From Tepidibacter aestuarii (GTDB lineage: Bacteria; Bacillota; Clostridia; Peptostreptococcales; Peptostreptococcaceae): DNA of 64,000 bases. A program made the position numbers and the translations under genes. This document shows positions 36,957-45,036 of this stretch, in pieces (the first letter of the stretch is position 1; each line of letters begins with the position of its first letter). Location: the NCBI RefSeq assembly GCF_934924865.1, contig NZ_OW235315.1, positions 2,232,001 to 2,296,000 on the forward strand, read 5' to 3'. The notes below the pieces were generated by a model. The model was given only the letters and a program-made list of their open reading frames with translations, searched no databases and was not told the DNA's origin.

Positions 36957-38108
36957 TTAAACGTATTCATTTATATAATTAGTCTTTTTATTAAATATTT
37001 TCTTTAAAATATTAATACAACTAGTATTTCTCATATCTATATTTCCTAAAAACACTGCTTCATCTACATCTATATAAGAAAAAGCCAATTGGCTAAATGT
37101 ATTTATATCTATGGAAACATCTTCTTCATCAGTAGATAAACACTCTATCACGTCTTTATTATTTATCAAAAATATCTTATTGTTTTGATCTATAAACTCA
37201 TCTTTTACTTTCAATTTTAAATTTATATCTTCCTTTATATTTAAATCATTTATAAATTTTTGGACATTTATTACTCTTCCCATCATAAATGGCTTTATGT
37301 TCATATTTATTTTTTTAAGTGTTGGAATTATAAGCTTTATTTTGTCATCGATGACAGAGTTAATGCTAGCTTTTTTAAATTGAGTATTGTGATTGTATAT
37401 AAACTTTAATATAGATTTTAAAGAATCTATATTTTTATAAGCAATTTCTCTTATGAACATAGTATCGTCCATTTTAAAGTATATTATATATCCATCTATT
37501 TTTTCTTCATTTTCATGCATATATATATATCCGCTTTCTGATTCTATTTCTTTAAATAATATTTCATAATATTTTTTATCCCTTTTTACGTATCCATTTT
37601 TATTTTTTAAAAAGCAATCGTAAATATCTATAATAGAATTAATATCTTCGTTTGAAGCTTTTTTAAAAATACCATTTGATTTAAAATCTTTTAAAAGCTC
37701 CATATCTATTTCATAGTTTATCTGATCATAGCAATGTTCATATCCAAACTTTCTATACAATCTATAATCTATAGGCATAAGTACAGATACTACTTGACCC
37801 TTGTCATAGAGATATTCAAGAGAAGCATTCATCAAATCCTTCATAACACCCATTCCTCTAGCTTCAGGGAGTGTAGATACACCTACAACATAAGATGTAT
37901 CATATATATTATTATTTATTTTTATTTTATATTGATTTAGTTGAAGAGAAGATATTATTTTATTCTTATATTCAACTACTAATGTATTTTTACATTTATA
38001 TTTATCATCAAAATAATAATTCATGAACATTTCAGTATCGCCAAAACAGTATTCCCACATATTTTTTATTTCTTGTAGATCATCATTATATGCAAATCTA
38101 ACTTTCAT
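36957..38108 (-). CDS. GNAT acetyltransferase, Eis-like
   Basis: A 383-residue protein with an N-terminal GNAT fold (VRFAYNDDLQEIKNMWEYCFGD; acetyl-CoA loop VSTLPEARGMGVMKDLMNASL) and a second, GNAT-like half plus a C-terminal SCP2-like region, as in Eis-type multi-domain acetyltransferases. Substrate unknown. GGAGG is inside the end of the upstream DUF2156 gene and only one base separates stop and start, so they are coupled and may act on a common target. Confidence 0.82.
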   Translation of the reverse strand: MKVRFAYNDDLQEIKNMWEYCFGDTEMFMNYYFDDKYKCKNTLVVEYKNKIISSLQLNQYKIKINNNIYDTSYVVGVSTLPEARGMGVMKDLMNASLEYLYDKGQVVSVLMPIDYRLYRKFGYEHCYDQINYEIDMELLKDFKSNGIFKKASNEDINSIIDIYDCFLKNKNGYVKRDKKYYEILFKEIESESGYIYMHENEEKIDGYIIYFKMDDTMFIREIAYKNIDSLKSILKFIYNHNTQFKKASINSVIDDKIKLIIPTLKKINMNIKPFMMGRVINVQKFINDLNIKEDINLKLKVKDEFIDQNNKIFLINNKDVIECLSTDEEDVSIDINTFSQLAFSYIDVDEAVFLGNIDMRNTSCINILKKIFNKKTNYINEYV

Positions 38109-38109
38109 A

Positions 38110-38994
38110 TTAAACCTCCAGTACAGTATATTTCTCTACGAATTTATATGGATAATAAGATAGTTTGGCTTTTCTTAAACCTGCAACCCCTAAGTCTTCT
38201 TCTCTATTCACGAATTCAACATCTTCAAATTCGTTTTCTAAAAACAACTTATTTATTATAGGATATAATCCTCTTATTTCTGCATTAGCTTTTTCTACAT
38301 GTATAAGTGCCATATTCTCATTTAAATATTCTCCAAATGTAAATGCTTCTAATTTAGAGTCTATATAGATTCCTCCTACTTTTACATCTAGCTTATCGTA
38401 GTTTTTAAATACCTTCTCAATTGCAATTTTTTCACTTAATATACTTTCATCATCTTCTTTATTTTCAGTCCATTTTTCTAAAAGGTTTAGGCATTCATCA
38501 AAATTCTCTTCATGCAATCTTTTATACTCAAATCTACCCTCATACTCTTTTAAAAAATAATTAATATGATTTCTTTTCTTTTGATATTTTCTACCCGGAA
38601 GTTTCCTTAAGTTTTCTCCTAAATATACATAATCAAAATAGTCTCTTTCTTCTATATAATTAAATTTTTCGTTATAATTTTCCTTTAAAAATTCAACAAA
38701 TTCTCCTGTTGCAGCTCTTAAATGGATTTTTTGATCATTGTTTTTAAAATAATCTACAATAAATTCAAATGCGTCTTTTAAATTTTCCTTTTCGGCGAGA
38801 GGTATTACAGTGAATTTCTGGTCCTCATATTCACCTATAATAACTATAAAATTTTTTCCTTTATAATACATAGTTTTATATAAATGCTGCCACATGAATA
38901 ACGTTGTAAAGTTATATTCACAAGCTTCATAATTTAAATTTTTTAAATATTCATCTAGTTCATTTTTTACTTCTATATCTACTGGTTTAAAAAT
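38110..38994 (-). CDS. DUF2156 (LPG synthetase C-terminal-like) protein, probable ATT start
   Basis: A 294-residue acyltransferase-like protein of the DUF2156 family (double GNAT fold, related to the catalytic part of aminoacyl-phosphatidylglycerol synthases, here soluble). Core segments include LRAATGEFVEFL, RDYFDYVYLGENLRKLPGRK and YQKKRNHINYFLKEYEG. Homologous N-terminal sequence (FKPVDIEVKNELDEYL, YEACEYNFTTLFMW) lies upstream of the first ATG (38895), in frame, bounded by a TAG at 39001-39003, and contains no ATG, GTG or TTG. AAAGGAGG ends nine bases before an ATT at 38994, so ATT is the likely start. Coupled to the GNAT gene. Confidence 0.78.
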   Translation of the reverse strand: MFKPVDIEVKNELDEYLKNLNYEACEYNFTTLFMWQHLYKTMYYKGKNFIVIIGEYEDQKFTVIPLAEKENLKDAFEFIVDYFKNNDQKIHLRAATGEFVEFLKENYNEKFNYIEERDYFDYVYLGENLRKLPGRKYQKKRNHINYFLKEYEGRFEYKRLHEENFDECLNLLEKWTENKEDDESILSEKIAIEKVFKNYDKLDVKVGGIYIDSKLEAFTFGEYLNENMALIHVEKANAEIRGLYPIINKLFLENEFEDVEFVNREEDLGVAGLRKAKLSYYPYKFVEKYTVLEV

Positions 38995-39172
38995 GTGAAT
39001 CTACCTCCTTTGACTCTATCTATTCTATCATATATTCTTGTATACCCTCAACAGGTATTTGTAATCATCAACTTGAAGTTTTTAATAACTTTTTAATATA
39101 TTCCCCATTTTCTTTTTTGATAAACTTATTAATTTTGTGAAATAACTCAATACTATTTAATGGAGGTGGCTT

Positions 39173-40039
39173 ATGAAAAGAATATTCTTAGTAACATTTA
39201 TTATATTATCAACTATCCTTTGCAGTTGTTCACAAATAAATGAAGAATCTATAAATTGTAGTTTAAATAAAAATTTGCTTTCTGTTCATTTTATAGATGT
39301 AGGACAGGGTGATAGTACTCTTTTAATTTCTCCAGACAACAAAACCATGTTAATAGATGCAGGAGATAATTCTCATGGTCAAAAAGTAGTTGATTATTTA
39401 AATAAACTTAATATCAAAAAAATAGATATTTTGGTAGGAACACACCCTGATGCAGATCATATAGGAGGTCTTGATTATATAATAAACAATTTTGATATAG
39501 GTTATTTTTATATGCCAAATAAAAGTCATAATACAAATACATTCAAAGATGTTCTCTTAGTAGCTAAAAATAAAAGCTTAAAAATACATAAAGCTAAATC
39601 AGGAATGAGTTTTTCATTAGGTAAATTTATTAAATGCAATGTTTTAAGTCCTATGAAAAATTATAGCGAAAATAATTTATGTTCATTAGTTATAAAATCA
39701 ACTTATAAAAACAAAAGTTTTTTATTCGCAGCAGATGCTGAATTTCAAAATGAGCAAGATATGATAAATTCAAATTACAATGTAAAATCTAATATTCTAA
39801 AATTAGGTCATCACGGAAGTTCATCTTCAACAAGCGAAGGTTTCCTCTTAAAGGTAAGTCCTGATATTGCAATCATTTCTTGCAAGCATAATAATAAATA
39901 CAACCATCCAAGTGAAAAAACATTGACTCTTTTAAAAAAATATAATATACCTTTGTATAGAACAGATAAACAAGACGATATAGTGCTTTTTTGTGACGGC
40001 TATGAGATTTTTAGTTATAAGAGACCATTAAAACTATAG
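39173..40039 (+). CDS. MBL-fold lipoprotein, ComEC C-terminal-like
   Basis: A 288-residue exported metallo-beta-lactamase-fold protein like the nuclease domain at the end of ComEC. Lipoprotein signal (residues 1-19, LCSC lipobox) places it outside the membrane. FIDVGQGDSTLLIS, MLIDAGDN, THPDADHIGG (metal ligands), FAADAEFQNEQ and LKLGHHGSSSST are family signatures and all appear intact. Secreted single-domain forms of this family occur in Firmicutes; here it complements a ComEC that lacks this domain. GGAGGTG precedes ATG. A DUF3006 gene follows by 12 bases. Confidence 0.88.
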   Translation: MKRIFLVTFIILSTILCSCSQINEESINCSLNKNLLSVHFIDVGQGDSTLLISPDNKTMLIDAGDNSHGQKVVDYLNKLNIKKIDILVGTHPDADHIGGLDYIINNFDIGYFYMPNKSHNTNTFKDVLLVAKNKSLKIHKAKSGMSFSLGKFIKCNVLSPMKNYSENNLCSLVIKSTYKNKSFLFAADAEFQNEQDMINSNYNVKSNILKLGHHGSSSSTSEGFLLKVSPDIAIISCKHNNKYNHPSEKTLTLLKKYNIPLYRTDKQDDIVLFCDGYEIFSYKRPLKL

Positions 40040-40051
40040 GAGATGATTTTG

Positions 40052-40267
40052 ATGAGAGGAATAATAGATAGATTTGAAAATAAATTTGCAATAGTAGAAC
40101 TTGAAGATAAATCATTTATAGATATAAACATATCAAAACTTCCAAAATCAGCAAAAGAAGGAGATGTAATATTAATAAATAAAGATAGCATCTCCTTGGA
40201 TTTGAATGAAACAAATAAACTAAAAAAAGAAGTAAACGATTTAATGAATGAACTATTTATTGACTAA
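40052..40267 (+). CDS. DUF3006 protein
   Basis: A 71-residue protein of the DUF3006 family (MRGIIDRFENKFAIVELEDKSFIDI then LPKSAKEGDVI), a small beta-barrel-like domain commonly encoded right after ComEC-like MBL genes; its role is unknown. ATG 40052 is used because AGGAG lies nine bases upstream; ATG 40043 abuts it. It overlaps the convergent tcdA stop by 11 bases. Confidence 0.85.
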   Translation: MRGIIDRFENKFAIVELEDKSFIDINISKLPKSAKEGDVILINKDSISLDLNETNKLKKEVNDLMNELFID

Positions 40268-40967
40268 CTATATCATTAACTACAACAGATGCTATTATAA
40301 GACCACCTACAGAAGGAACAAAAGATGTGCTTCCAGGAGTTTCTCTCTTTGACTCACTAGATATACTCTTAACAGGCTTTATAGGTTTCTCTGTTGAATA
40401 TGCAACCTTTAATTTTTTGATATTTCTAATTTTTAGTTCTCTTCTCATAACCTTAGCTAAAGGGCACATATGAGTTTTAGTTATATCTGTAACCTCTATC
40501 TTAGTAGGGTCTAATTTATTTCCCATACCCATAGAGCTCATTATTCTTATATCATTTTTATAACATCTCTCTATTAAATCTATTTTAGACGATACCATAT
40601 CAATAGCATCTACTACATAGTCATAATCTTTGCTTAACAGCTCATCTGCACTATCTTTGTCATATAATCTCTTATGAGCTATAACATTTATATCAGGATT
40701 TATATCAAGTATTCTTTTCTTCATACATTCAACCTTACTTTTTCCAACAGTACTATGAAGAGCTGGTAATTGCCTATTTATATTGGTTATATCTATATCA
40801 TCATGATCTACCATTATTAAAGTTCCTACCCCAGCTCTAGCTAAAGCTTCACATACAAAACTTCCCACTCCCCCTACTCCAAAAACTGCAACTTTCGAAT
40901 TCTTAAGCTTATTCATTCCTTCATTTCCTAATAAAAGTTCTGTTCTCATAGAAAAATTTTTCTGCAT
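40257..40967 (-). CDS. tcdA: tRNA t6A dehydratase TcdA (ThiF/MoeB family)
   Basis: E1-like enzyme that cyclises t6A37 to ct6A in tRNA, 236 residues. ATP-binding VAVFGVGGVGSFVCEALARAG, DITNINRQLPA, CxxC-less cysteine region THMCPLAKVMRREL and the tail PGSTSFVPSVGGLIIAS are typical of YgdL/TcdA rather than ThiF. ATG 40967 follows GGAGG by six bases; an ATG at 41132 would add a hydrophobic leader unlike the family. Works on the same t6A37 nucleotide as MtaB elsewhere in the window. Confidence 0.88.
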   Translation of the reverse strand: MQKNFSMRTELLLGNEGMNKLKNSKVAVFGVGGVGSFVCEALARAGVGTLIMVDHDDIDITNINRQLPALHSTVGKSKVECMKKRILDINPDINVIAHKRLYDKDSADELLSKDYDYVVDAIDMVSSKIDLIERCYKNDIRIMSSMGMGNKLDPTKIEVTDITKTHMCPLAKVMRRELKIRNIKKLKVAYSTEKPIKPVKSISSESKRETPGSTSFVPSVGGLIIASVVVNDIVSQ

Positions 40968-41055
40968 ACTATGCCTCCTATTTTTATTTTTTAATCTAAA
41001 ACACCTATATAAATCATATAATATTAACGATATATCATTAAAGGAAGGTGATATT

Positions 41056-41631
41056 ATGATCAACAGAATAAATAGTTCTAGAATCAACATTATGAAAATC
41101 ACTAATAAATCTCCAGTTAATAATATACCCAAAATCGATCCAATAAATAAAGTTAATAAACCTACAAACGATACTTTAAGCTCTAATTTTGTATTAAATT
41201 CGGACCATTTTTATAGTAAACTACAAAATAAGAAAAAAAACAATATAAAATTCAAAAAAGTACCTAAAAAAGTTATCTACAAAAAAACAAATAAAAAAAA
41301 TCCTCCTTTAACAAAAGAAGATAAAGATATAATCTCTGCAATAAGAAATTTTGTAAATGCGTATAATGAATCTATACTATATTTCAAAAAATCACCAAAA
41401 TATATAAATAATTATCCTATAACTAAAATATCTAAATTAATATCGAATTACGAAGATACTTTAAAATTAGCAGGAATCTATTTAAATAATGAAAATTATT
41501 TATTGTTCAATGAAGAAATTTTAAAGTGTAATTTGAATAAAAATAAACAAAAAATATACTCTTTATTTGATCTTGATGACGGGTTTATAAAAAAAATATT
41601 AGATGAGATAAACAACCTAAAAAATATATAA
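41056..41631 (+). CDS. Unknown Lys/Asn-rich protein
   Basis: A 191-residue soluble protein of unknown function. Residues 1-90 are low-complexity and very basic (KNKKKNNIKFKKVPKKVIYK); residues 95-190 look folded, with SAIRNFVNAYNESILYFKKSP and LFNEEILKCNLNKNKQKIYSLF. The FVNAYN segment faintly resembles helical parts of flagellar cap proteins, but no flagellar genes are near and I do not use it. AAGGAAGG precedes ATG. Followed by the next unknown gene after 54 bases, same strand. Confidence 0.65.
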   Translation: MINRINSSRINIMKITNKSPVNNIPKIDPINKVNKPTNDTLSSNFVLNSDHFYSKLQNKKKNNIKFKKVPKKVIYKKTNKKNPPLTKEDKDIISAIRNFVNAYNESILYFKKSPKYINNYPITKISKLISNYEDTLKLAGIYLNNENYLLFNEEILKCNLNKNKQKIYSLFDLDDGFIKKILDEINNLKNI

Positions 41632-41685
41632 AATTATTAGAATATGCCCAAGCCATATATTAATAAATATGTAAGGGGTGATTTT

Positions 41686-42483
41686 TTGAGAAAATTAGTA
41701 TTTATTTTAAGTATTCTAATAGCAATCAACTGTTTTATACTTTTTCCTAAGTGCTATAATAGCTTAATCGATAAAAATGTAGTAGATAATTATTTAAGTT
41801 CTTCTGAGGATGACCCAAAGAACGAGGTGTTGAGAAAGCAAATAATAAAGAATGTGTTAAATGCTACTGGATATAACAATTGGAATGAATACATAGATTA
41901 TATAGACCTTAAAATATATAAGTTAGATGTTCTTCCTAATGATAAACAGGACATTCTATTTAGTCTAAATTTATCCAAAGACAACGCATTAATAGCCATA
42001 TACGAGGACAGTATGAATGATAAGTATTTTTACAAAACTAAAATAACAAATCTGTCTCCAGTAAAAAACATATCTTTATTTAAGAATTTTTTAGTAGTAG
42101 AACAATTATTAGATGAACGTTTAGGTGCTTTCTTTATAGATAATTTTGTTGAAGTCTTCTATTTTGATAATAACTCGTTTAAAAATACTTTCAAAAAATC
42201 TATTTATTACGATGAAATATACAAGGATATTTGGCTTGATAAAAATGCTCCTAATGATATTTGGAATAAAAATATCCAAAAAACATCAATAGATTATCTA
42301 GATGAAGACATTCCTAAAATACTTGCAATAACTACAAACATTCAATCAAAGGCAAAGTCTGTATCTACACCTAAGAAAGAAGACTTTAAAGAAATTAGTA
42401 AAACTTCACAACAAGAGCTATACACTTGGGATGAAAATGAAAAGATTTTTAAATTAACAGAGAAAAAACAATTAAACGAATAA
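41686..42483 (+). CDS. Unknown protein with N-terminal membrane anchor
   Basis: A 265-residue protein with a signal peptide or anchor (KLVFILSILIAINCFILF) and a hydrophilic outer domain with no known motif (SLNLSKDNALIAIYED, LLDERLGAFFIDNFVEVFYF, then an Asp/Lys-rich tail). TTG 41686 is preferred as start, after AAGGGGTG; an upstream ATG at 41644 lacks a ribosome site. The last five codons and stop form one arm of a 54-base perfect palindrome shared with tRNA-Sec. Probably co-transcribed with 41056-41631. Confidence 0.68.
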   Translation: MRKLVFILSILIAINCFILFPKCYNSLIDKNVVDNYLSSSEDDPKNEVLRKQIIKNVLNATGYNNWNEYIDYIDLKIYKLDVLPNDKQDILFSLNLSKDNALIAIYEDSMNDKYFYKTKITNLSPVKNISLFKNFLVVEQLLDERLGAFFIDNFVEVFYFDNNSFKNTFKKSIYYDEIYKDIWLDKNAPNDIWNKNIQKTSIDYLDEDIPKILAITTNIQSKAKSVSTPKKEDFKEISKTSQQELYTWDENEKIFKLTEKKQLNE

Positions 42484-42522
42484 AAGACCTCTTATATAAG
42501 AGGTCTTTTATTCGTTTAATTG
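42469..42522. terminator. 54-base perfect palindrome, shared terminator
   Basis: The arms read CAATTAAACGAATAAAAGAC then CTCTTATA and their exact complement, centred at 42495/42496. It includes the last codons and stop of the unknown gene on the plus strand and the first two bases of the tRNA-Sec CCA end on the minus strand. The inner AAAAGACCTC/GAGGTCTTTT part is a classic bidirectional terminator. Confidence 0.9.
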
Positions 42523-42617
42523 GCGGGAATATGTAGGAATCGAACCTACCCAGGAAGCTCTTAACTCCCCGAACTGGTTTTGAAGACCAGAGGCAACACC
42601 AGCCACCATCTACTCCC
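42521..42617 (-). tRNA. selC: tRNA-Sec (anticodon TCA)
   Basis: Selenocysteine tRNA, 97 nt with encoded CCA. The anticodon arm is CTGGT-CTTCAAA-ACCAG (anticodon TCA, reads UGA), the T arm GTAGG-TTCGATT-CCTAC, and a long variable arm (TTCGGGGAGTTAAG region) is present. The acceptor GGGAGTA pairs with TATTCCC including one G-T pair, and the next position (G8/A) is a mismatch in what is usually an eight-pair stem. It is unlinked to selAB by about 3 kb. Confidence 0.96.
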
Positions 42618-42644
42618 ATGTTATGACTTTCCCTTACCACCTCT

Positions 42645-42673
42645 ATATAATAACATGCATATTGTATTTTTGC
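42645..42673 (-). promoter_or_regulatory. Predicted promoter of tRNA-Sec
   Basis: TTGCAA and TATTAT with a 17-base spacer on the minus strand, 27 bases before the tRNA 5' end. Confidence 0.65.
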
Positions 42674-42883
42674 AAGTACTTTTTGTCATTTTTGCTATGA
42701 TTTTGACGATGTAATAGGATATGTTAATAAAACACAATTGATATATATAATATTTCTATAGTAATATTCCCAATATTATCGCAAATATTCCTCCAATTTC
42801 TTATACATTAATTATGTTATAATAAAAATAAGTTCTATTAATAATTTTTCATTACTTTGTTAAACAAAGGAGGCTATAATTTT

Positions 42884-43171
42884 ATGGACGAAAGAAAAGA
42901 TTTTAATGATGAATTAGAAGAATTAAAAGAATGGCAAGACAATCAGTATAATCCTGGACATTACATCGGGACTGGAAGAGTAAAAAAACCTTTAACAGGA
43001 TTAAACAAATATCCTTTATTTTTAATAATTTGGGGAATCTTTATGCTATTACCTTTTATTTATACTCTATTTAAGAATGGATTTAAAATAGAATCAATAC
43101 AGTTTATCATTGCTTCAATAGTACCTATTGGATTAATAATAGGAGGTATACAAAGGTTAAAAAATAAATAA
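42884..43171 (+). CDS. Small two-helix membrane protein
   Basis: A 95-residue protein: a hydrophilic N-terminus (MDERKDFNDELEELKEWQDN, QYNPGHYIGTGRVKKP) then two hydrophobic helices (about residues 50-68 and 72-90). I know no function; the NPGHYIGTG motif may be family-defining. ATG 42884 follows AAAGGAGG; an upstream in-frame ATG at 42857 has none. Terminated by a long hairpin at 43170. Confidence 0.7.
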   Translation: MDERKDFNDELEELKEWQDNQYNPGHYIGTGRVKKPLTGLNKYPLFLIIWGIFMLLPFIYTLFKNGFKIESIQFIIASIVPIGLIIGGIQRLKNK

Positions 43172-43213
43172 TAGTTATTTGAAACTTGCATAAGTTTCAA
43201 ATAACTATTATTT
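43170..43213. terminator. Hairpin terminator
   Basis: AATAGTTATTTGAAACTT and AAGTTTCAAATAACTATT pair perfectly around GCAT; ATTTAAT follows. Confidence 0.75.
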
Positions 43214-43280
43214 AATATATCATAATTTAAATTGTTATTAAAAAAGACTAATTAATTTTTTGTAACTTCTGCTTATACTT

Positions 43281-44021
43281 TTACATTTTTTTAAAAGGAT
43301 TGTTATCGATAGCAGTTACAAATAAATAAGGATATTTCTTTTTTAAATGCCTCATATAATACACCCATTCAGTTAATATATATTTATACACTCTTTTAAC
43401 ATCAATTTCCATGTGCTCTATATCGTCTTTAGATAATGTAGATATATCTCTGATTATCAATTCCTGCTCTAAGTGTAATATAGAATTTAATAATTCCGTA
43501 AAAGTTTCATGCTCAATTAGATTAGGGTTTTCTAAAAGTCTCATAGTAAAATCTTTTTTGCTTACAAGAAAAGATTTTACTTTTTCAAAATCAACATCTT
43601 CTATTTTTATGGAATATGTATGATTATTTATAATTTTTACAGCATTATTAAAATCAGAATCTGACCAGTTATTTGTAATAATCAGTTTATCTTTTATATT
43701 TCCTACATTTTCATCATTACTTGCACAAAATTTCAATATTTCAGTTCCAGCCTCAGTAAAAAATACTCCTATGATTATATTTAGTTTCTGAATAAGATGC
43801 TGTTTTTCTCTTTTTTCAATAACTCTATCTATAATCAATGTTACAACAAGAACTTCTATAGGTATAAATGCTAAATCTTCCAATAAAAATACAAACATAT
43901 GGTGAAGATCATGAAATACAATATAATTTATATAATACAATACAGCTGATAGTATCAGCAACATAATTCCTAGTTTAATCTGCCATTTAGTATTTTTCAT
44001 ATAATACAGCCTGTCCATCAG
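43281..44021 (-). CDS. Two-helix membrane protein with cytoplasmic helical domain, unknown
   Basis: A protein of about 246 residues: two transmembrane helices near the N-terminus (WQIKLGIMLLILSAVLYYI and FIPIEVLVVTLIIDRVIEK) with EDLAF between, then a soluble helical domain (GVFFTEAGTEILKFCASND, LLENPNLIEHETFTELLNS) ending in WVYYMRHLKKKYPYLFVTA. Proteins of this architecture occur in clostridia; the role is unknown. The start is unsure: ATG 44021 or ATG 44000; an ATG-like extension to 44087 would begin inside the preceding terminator hairpin. Confidence 0.65.
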   Translation of the reverse strand: MMDRLYYMKNTKWQIKLGIMLLILSAVLYYINYIVFHDLHHMFVFLLEDLAFIPIEVLVVTLIIDRVIEKREKQHLIQKLNIIIGVFFTEAGTEILKFCASNDENVGNIKDKLIITNNWSDSDFNNAVKIINNHTYSIKIEDVDFEKVKSFLVSKKDFTMRLLENPNLIEHETFTELLNSILHLEQELIIRDISTLSKDDIEHMEIDVKRVYKYILTEWVYYMRHLKKKYPYLFVTAIDNNPFKKM

Positions 44022-44067
44022 ATAATCTAATACAGGTCTCTCGCCCCCTTTATAATTTGCAATCCAG

Positions 44068-44102
44068 CCAAAAGCCATATGAATCAAAATTCATATGGCT
44101 TT
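44068..44102. terminator. Terminator hairpin after the GerMN gene
   Basis: AAAAGCCATATGAAT and ATTCATATGGCTTTT pair perfectly around CAAA, directly after the GerMN stop on the minus strand. Confidence 0.8.
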
Positions 44103-44105
44103 TAA

Positions 44106-45008
44106 CTAATGTTTTACCAAGCTTTCATCTCTAGAAAAAGGTTTGTTAAATTCATAATGAGAAAAACCTTCTACACTTTTTCCTTCTATTAAAAATAATA
44201 CACTATTTATATTTTTAAATTCTGTTAAAGAGTTTACTATACTGTATATAGCCATAGTCTGAGCTGTTGATCCTCCACTTGAATTTTTTATAAACTCTTG
44301 GCTTAAGTCTACATTTGCTATTCCCTTATCCTGTGAATAGTTCAATAATTTAGTTCCTTTAGGTACTACGTTATATTCTTGCTTATCAGATTCGATTATA
44401 AGCTGCTCGATAACCTTTTGACCTATTAATTCTCCTTCTTTTACTACAATATTAGTTTTAATAGGGACAAGGTATTCTAAATTCTCATCCGGAAGATATA
44501 GAGTAAGAGATGCATTTTTTTCATCACTTAAATTAAATGCTTTTAATATTCCATACTTTTCACCATCAGGAGATATCAAGTCCTTACCTTCGATTTTTAT
44601 TTCTATACCATTTATTTCTTCAAATTGATTTAAAGTATTACTAATAGTTATCACCGAATTAACTTCATCCATATCTGATTTAAAATCGAAAAAATCCTTA
44701 GATAAGTCTATATGCAATATATCATCTTCTTTGTTTATAGATACTATTTTTGTTTTTTCATTTATACTTCTAACCATATTAGAAGAATAAGGACCATTTA
44801 ATAAAGCTTTTAAAGTAACATCGTATTTTTCCCCGTCTATATACTCTACAGGCCTTGTAACCCAATGTATCTTTGAATTGTCGATACTAGAGTAATAAAG
44901 TTTAACTTCTTCTTTTTTGATATCGCTATTTGACGCTTTATTATTGCATCCAGCTGCAAATATCATCAGAATTGATATCATCATTATAAAATATAATTTT
45001 TTTCTCAT
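44106..45008 (-). CDS. GerMN-domain lipoprotein
   Basis: A 300-residue lipoprotein with signal and lipobox AAGC (Cys21). Two GerMN domains are visible: VTLKALLNGPYSSNMVRSINEKTKI with LHIDLSKDFFDF, and KVIEQLIIESDKQEYNVVPKGTKLL with ANVDLSQEFI, SGGSTAQTMAIYSIVNSLTEF. GerM is a germination/sporulation lipoprotein; sister proteins act in cell-envelope or sporulation complexes. Twenty-eight bases downstream of the response regulator, so likely co-transcribed. Confidence 0.88.
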   Translation of the reverse strand: MRKKLYFIMMISILMIFAAGCNNKASNSDIKKEEVKLYYSSIDNSKIHWVTRPVEYIDGEKYDVTLKALLNGPYSSNMVRSINEKTKIVSINKEDDILHIDLSKDFFDFKSDMDEVNSVITISNTLNQFEEINGIEIKIEGKDLISPDGEKYGILKAFNLSDEKNASLTLYLPDENLEYLVPIKTNIVVKEGELIGQKVIEQLIIESDKQEYNVVPKGTKLLNYSQDKGIANVDLSQEFIKNSSGGSTAQTMAIYSIVNSLTEFKNINSVLFLIEGKSVEGFSHYEFNKPFSRDESLVKH

Positions 45009-45036
45009 ATTTACCTCCTAAACTAAATAGGTTTTT

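Noticed and set aside
44022..44087. N-terminal extension of the two-helix membrane protein
   Set aside because: The ATG lies in the terminator hairpin of the upstream GerMN gene and has no ribosome site.
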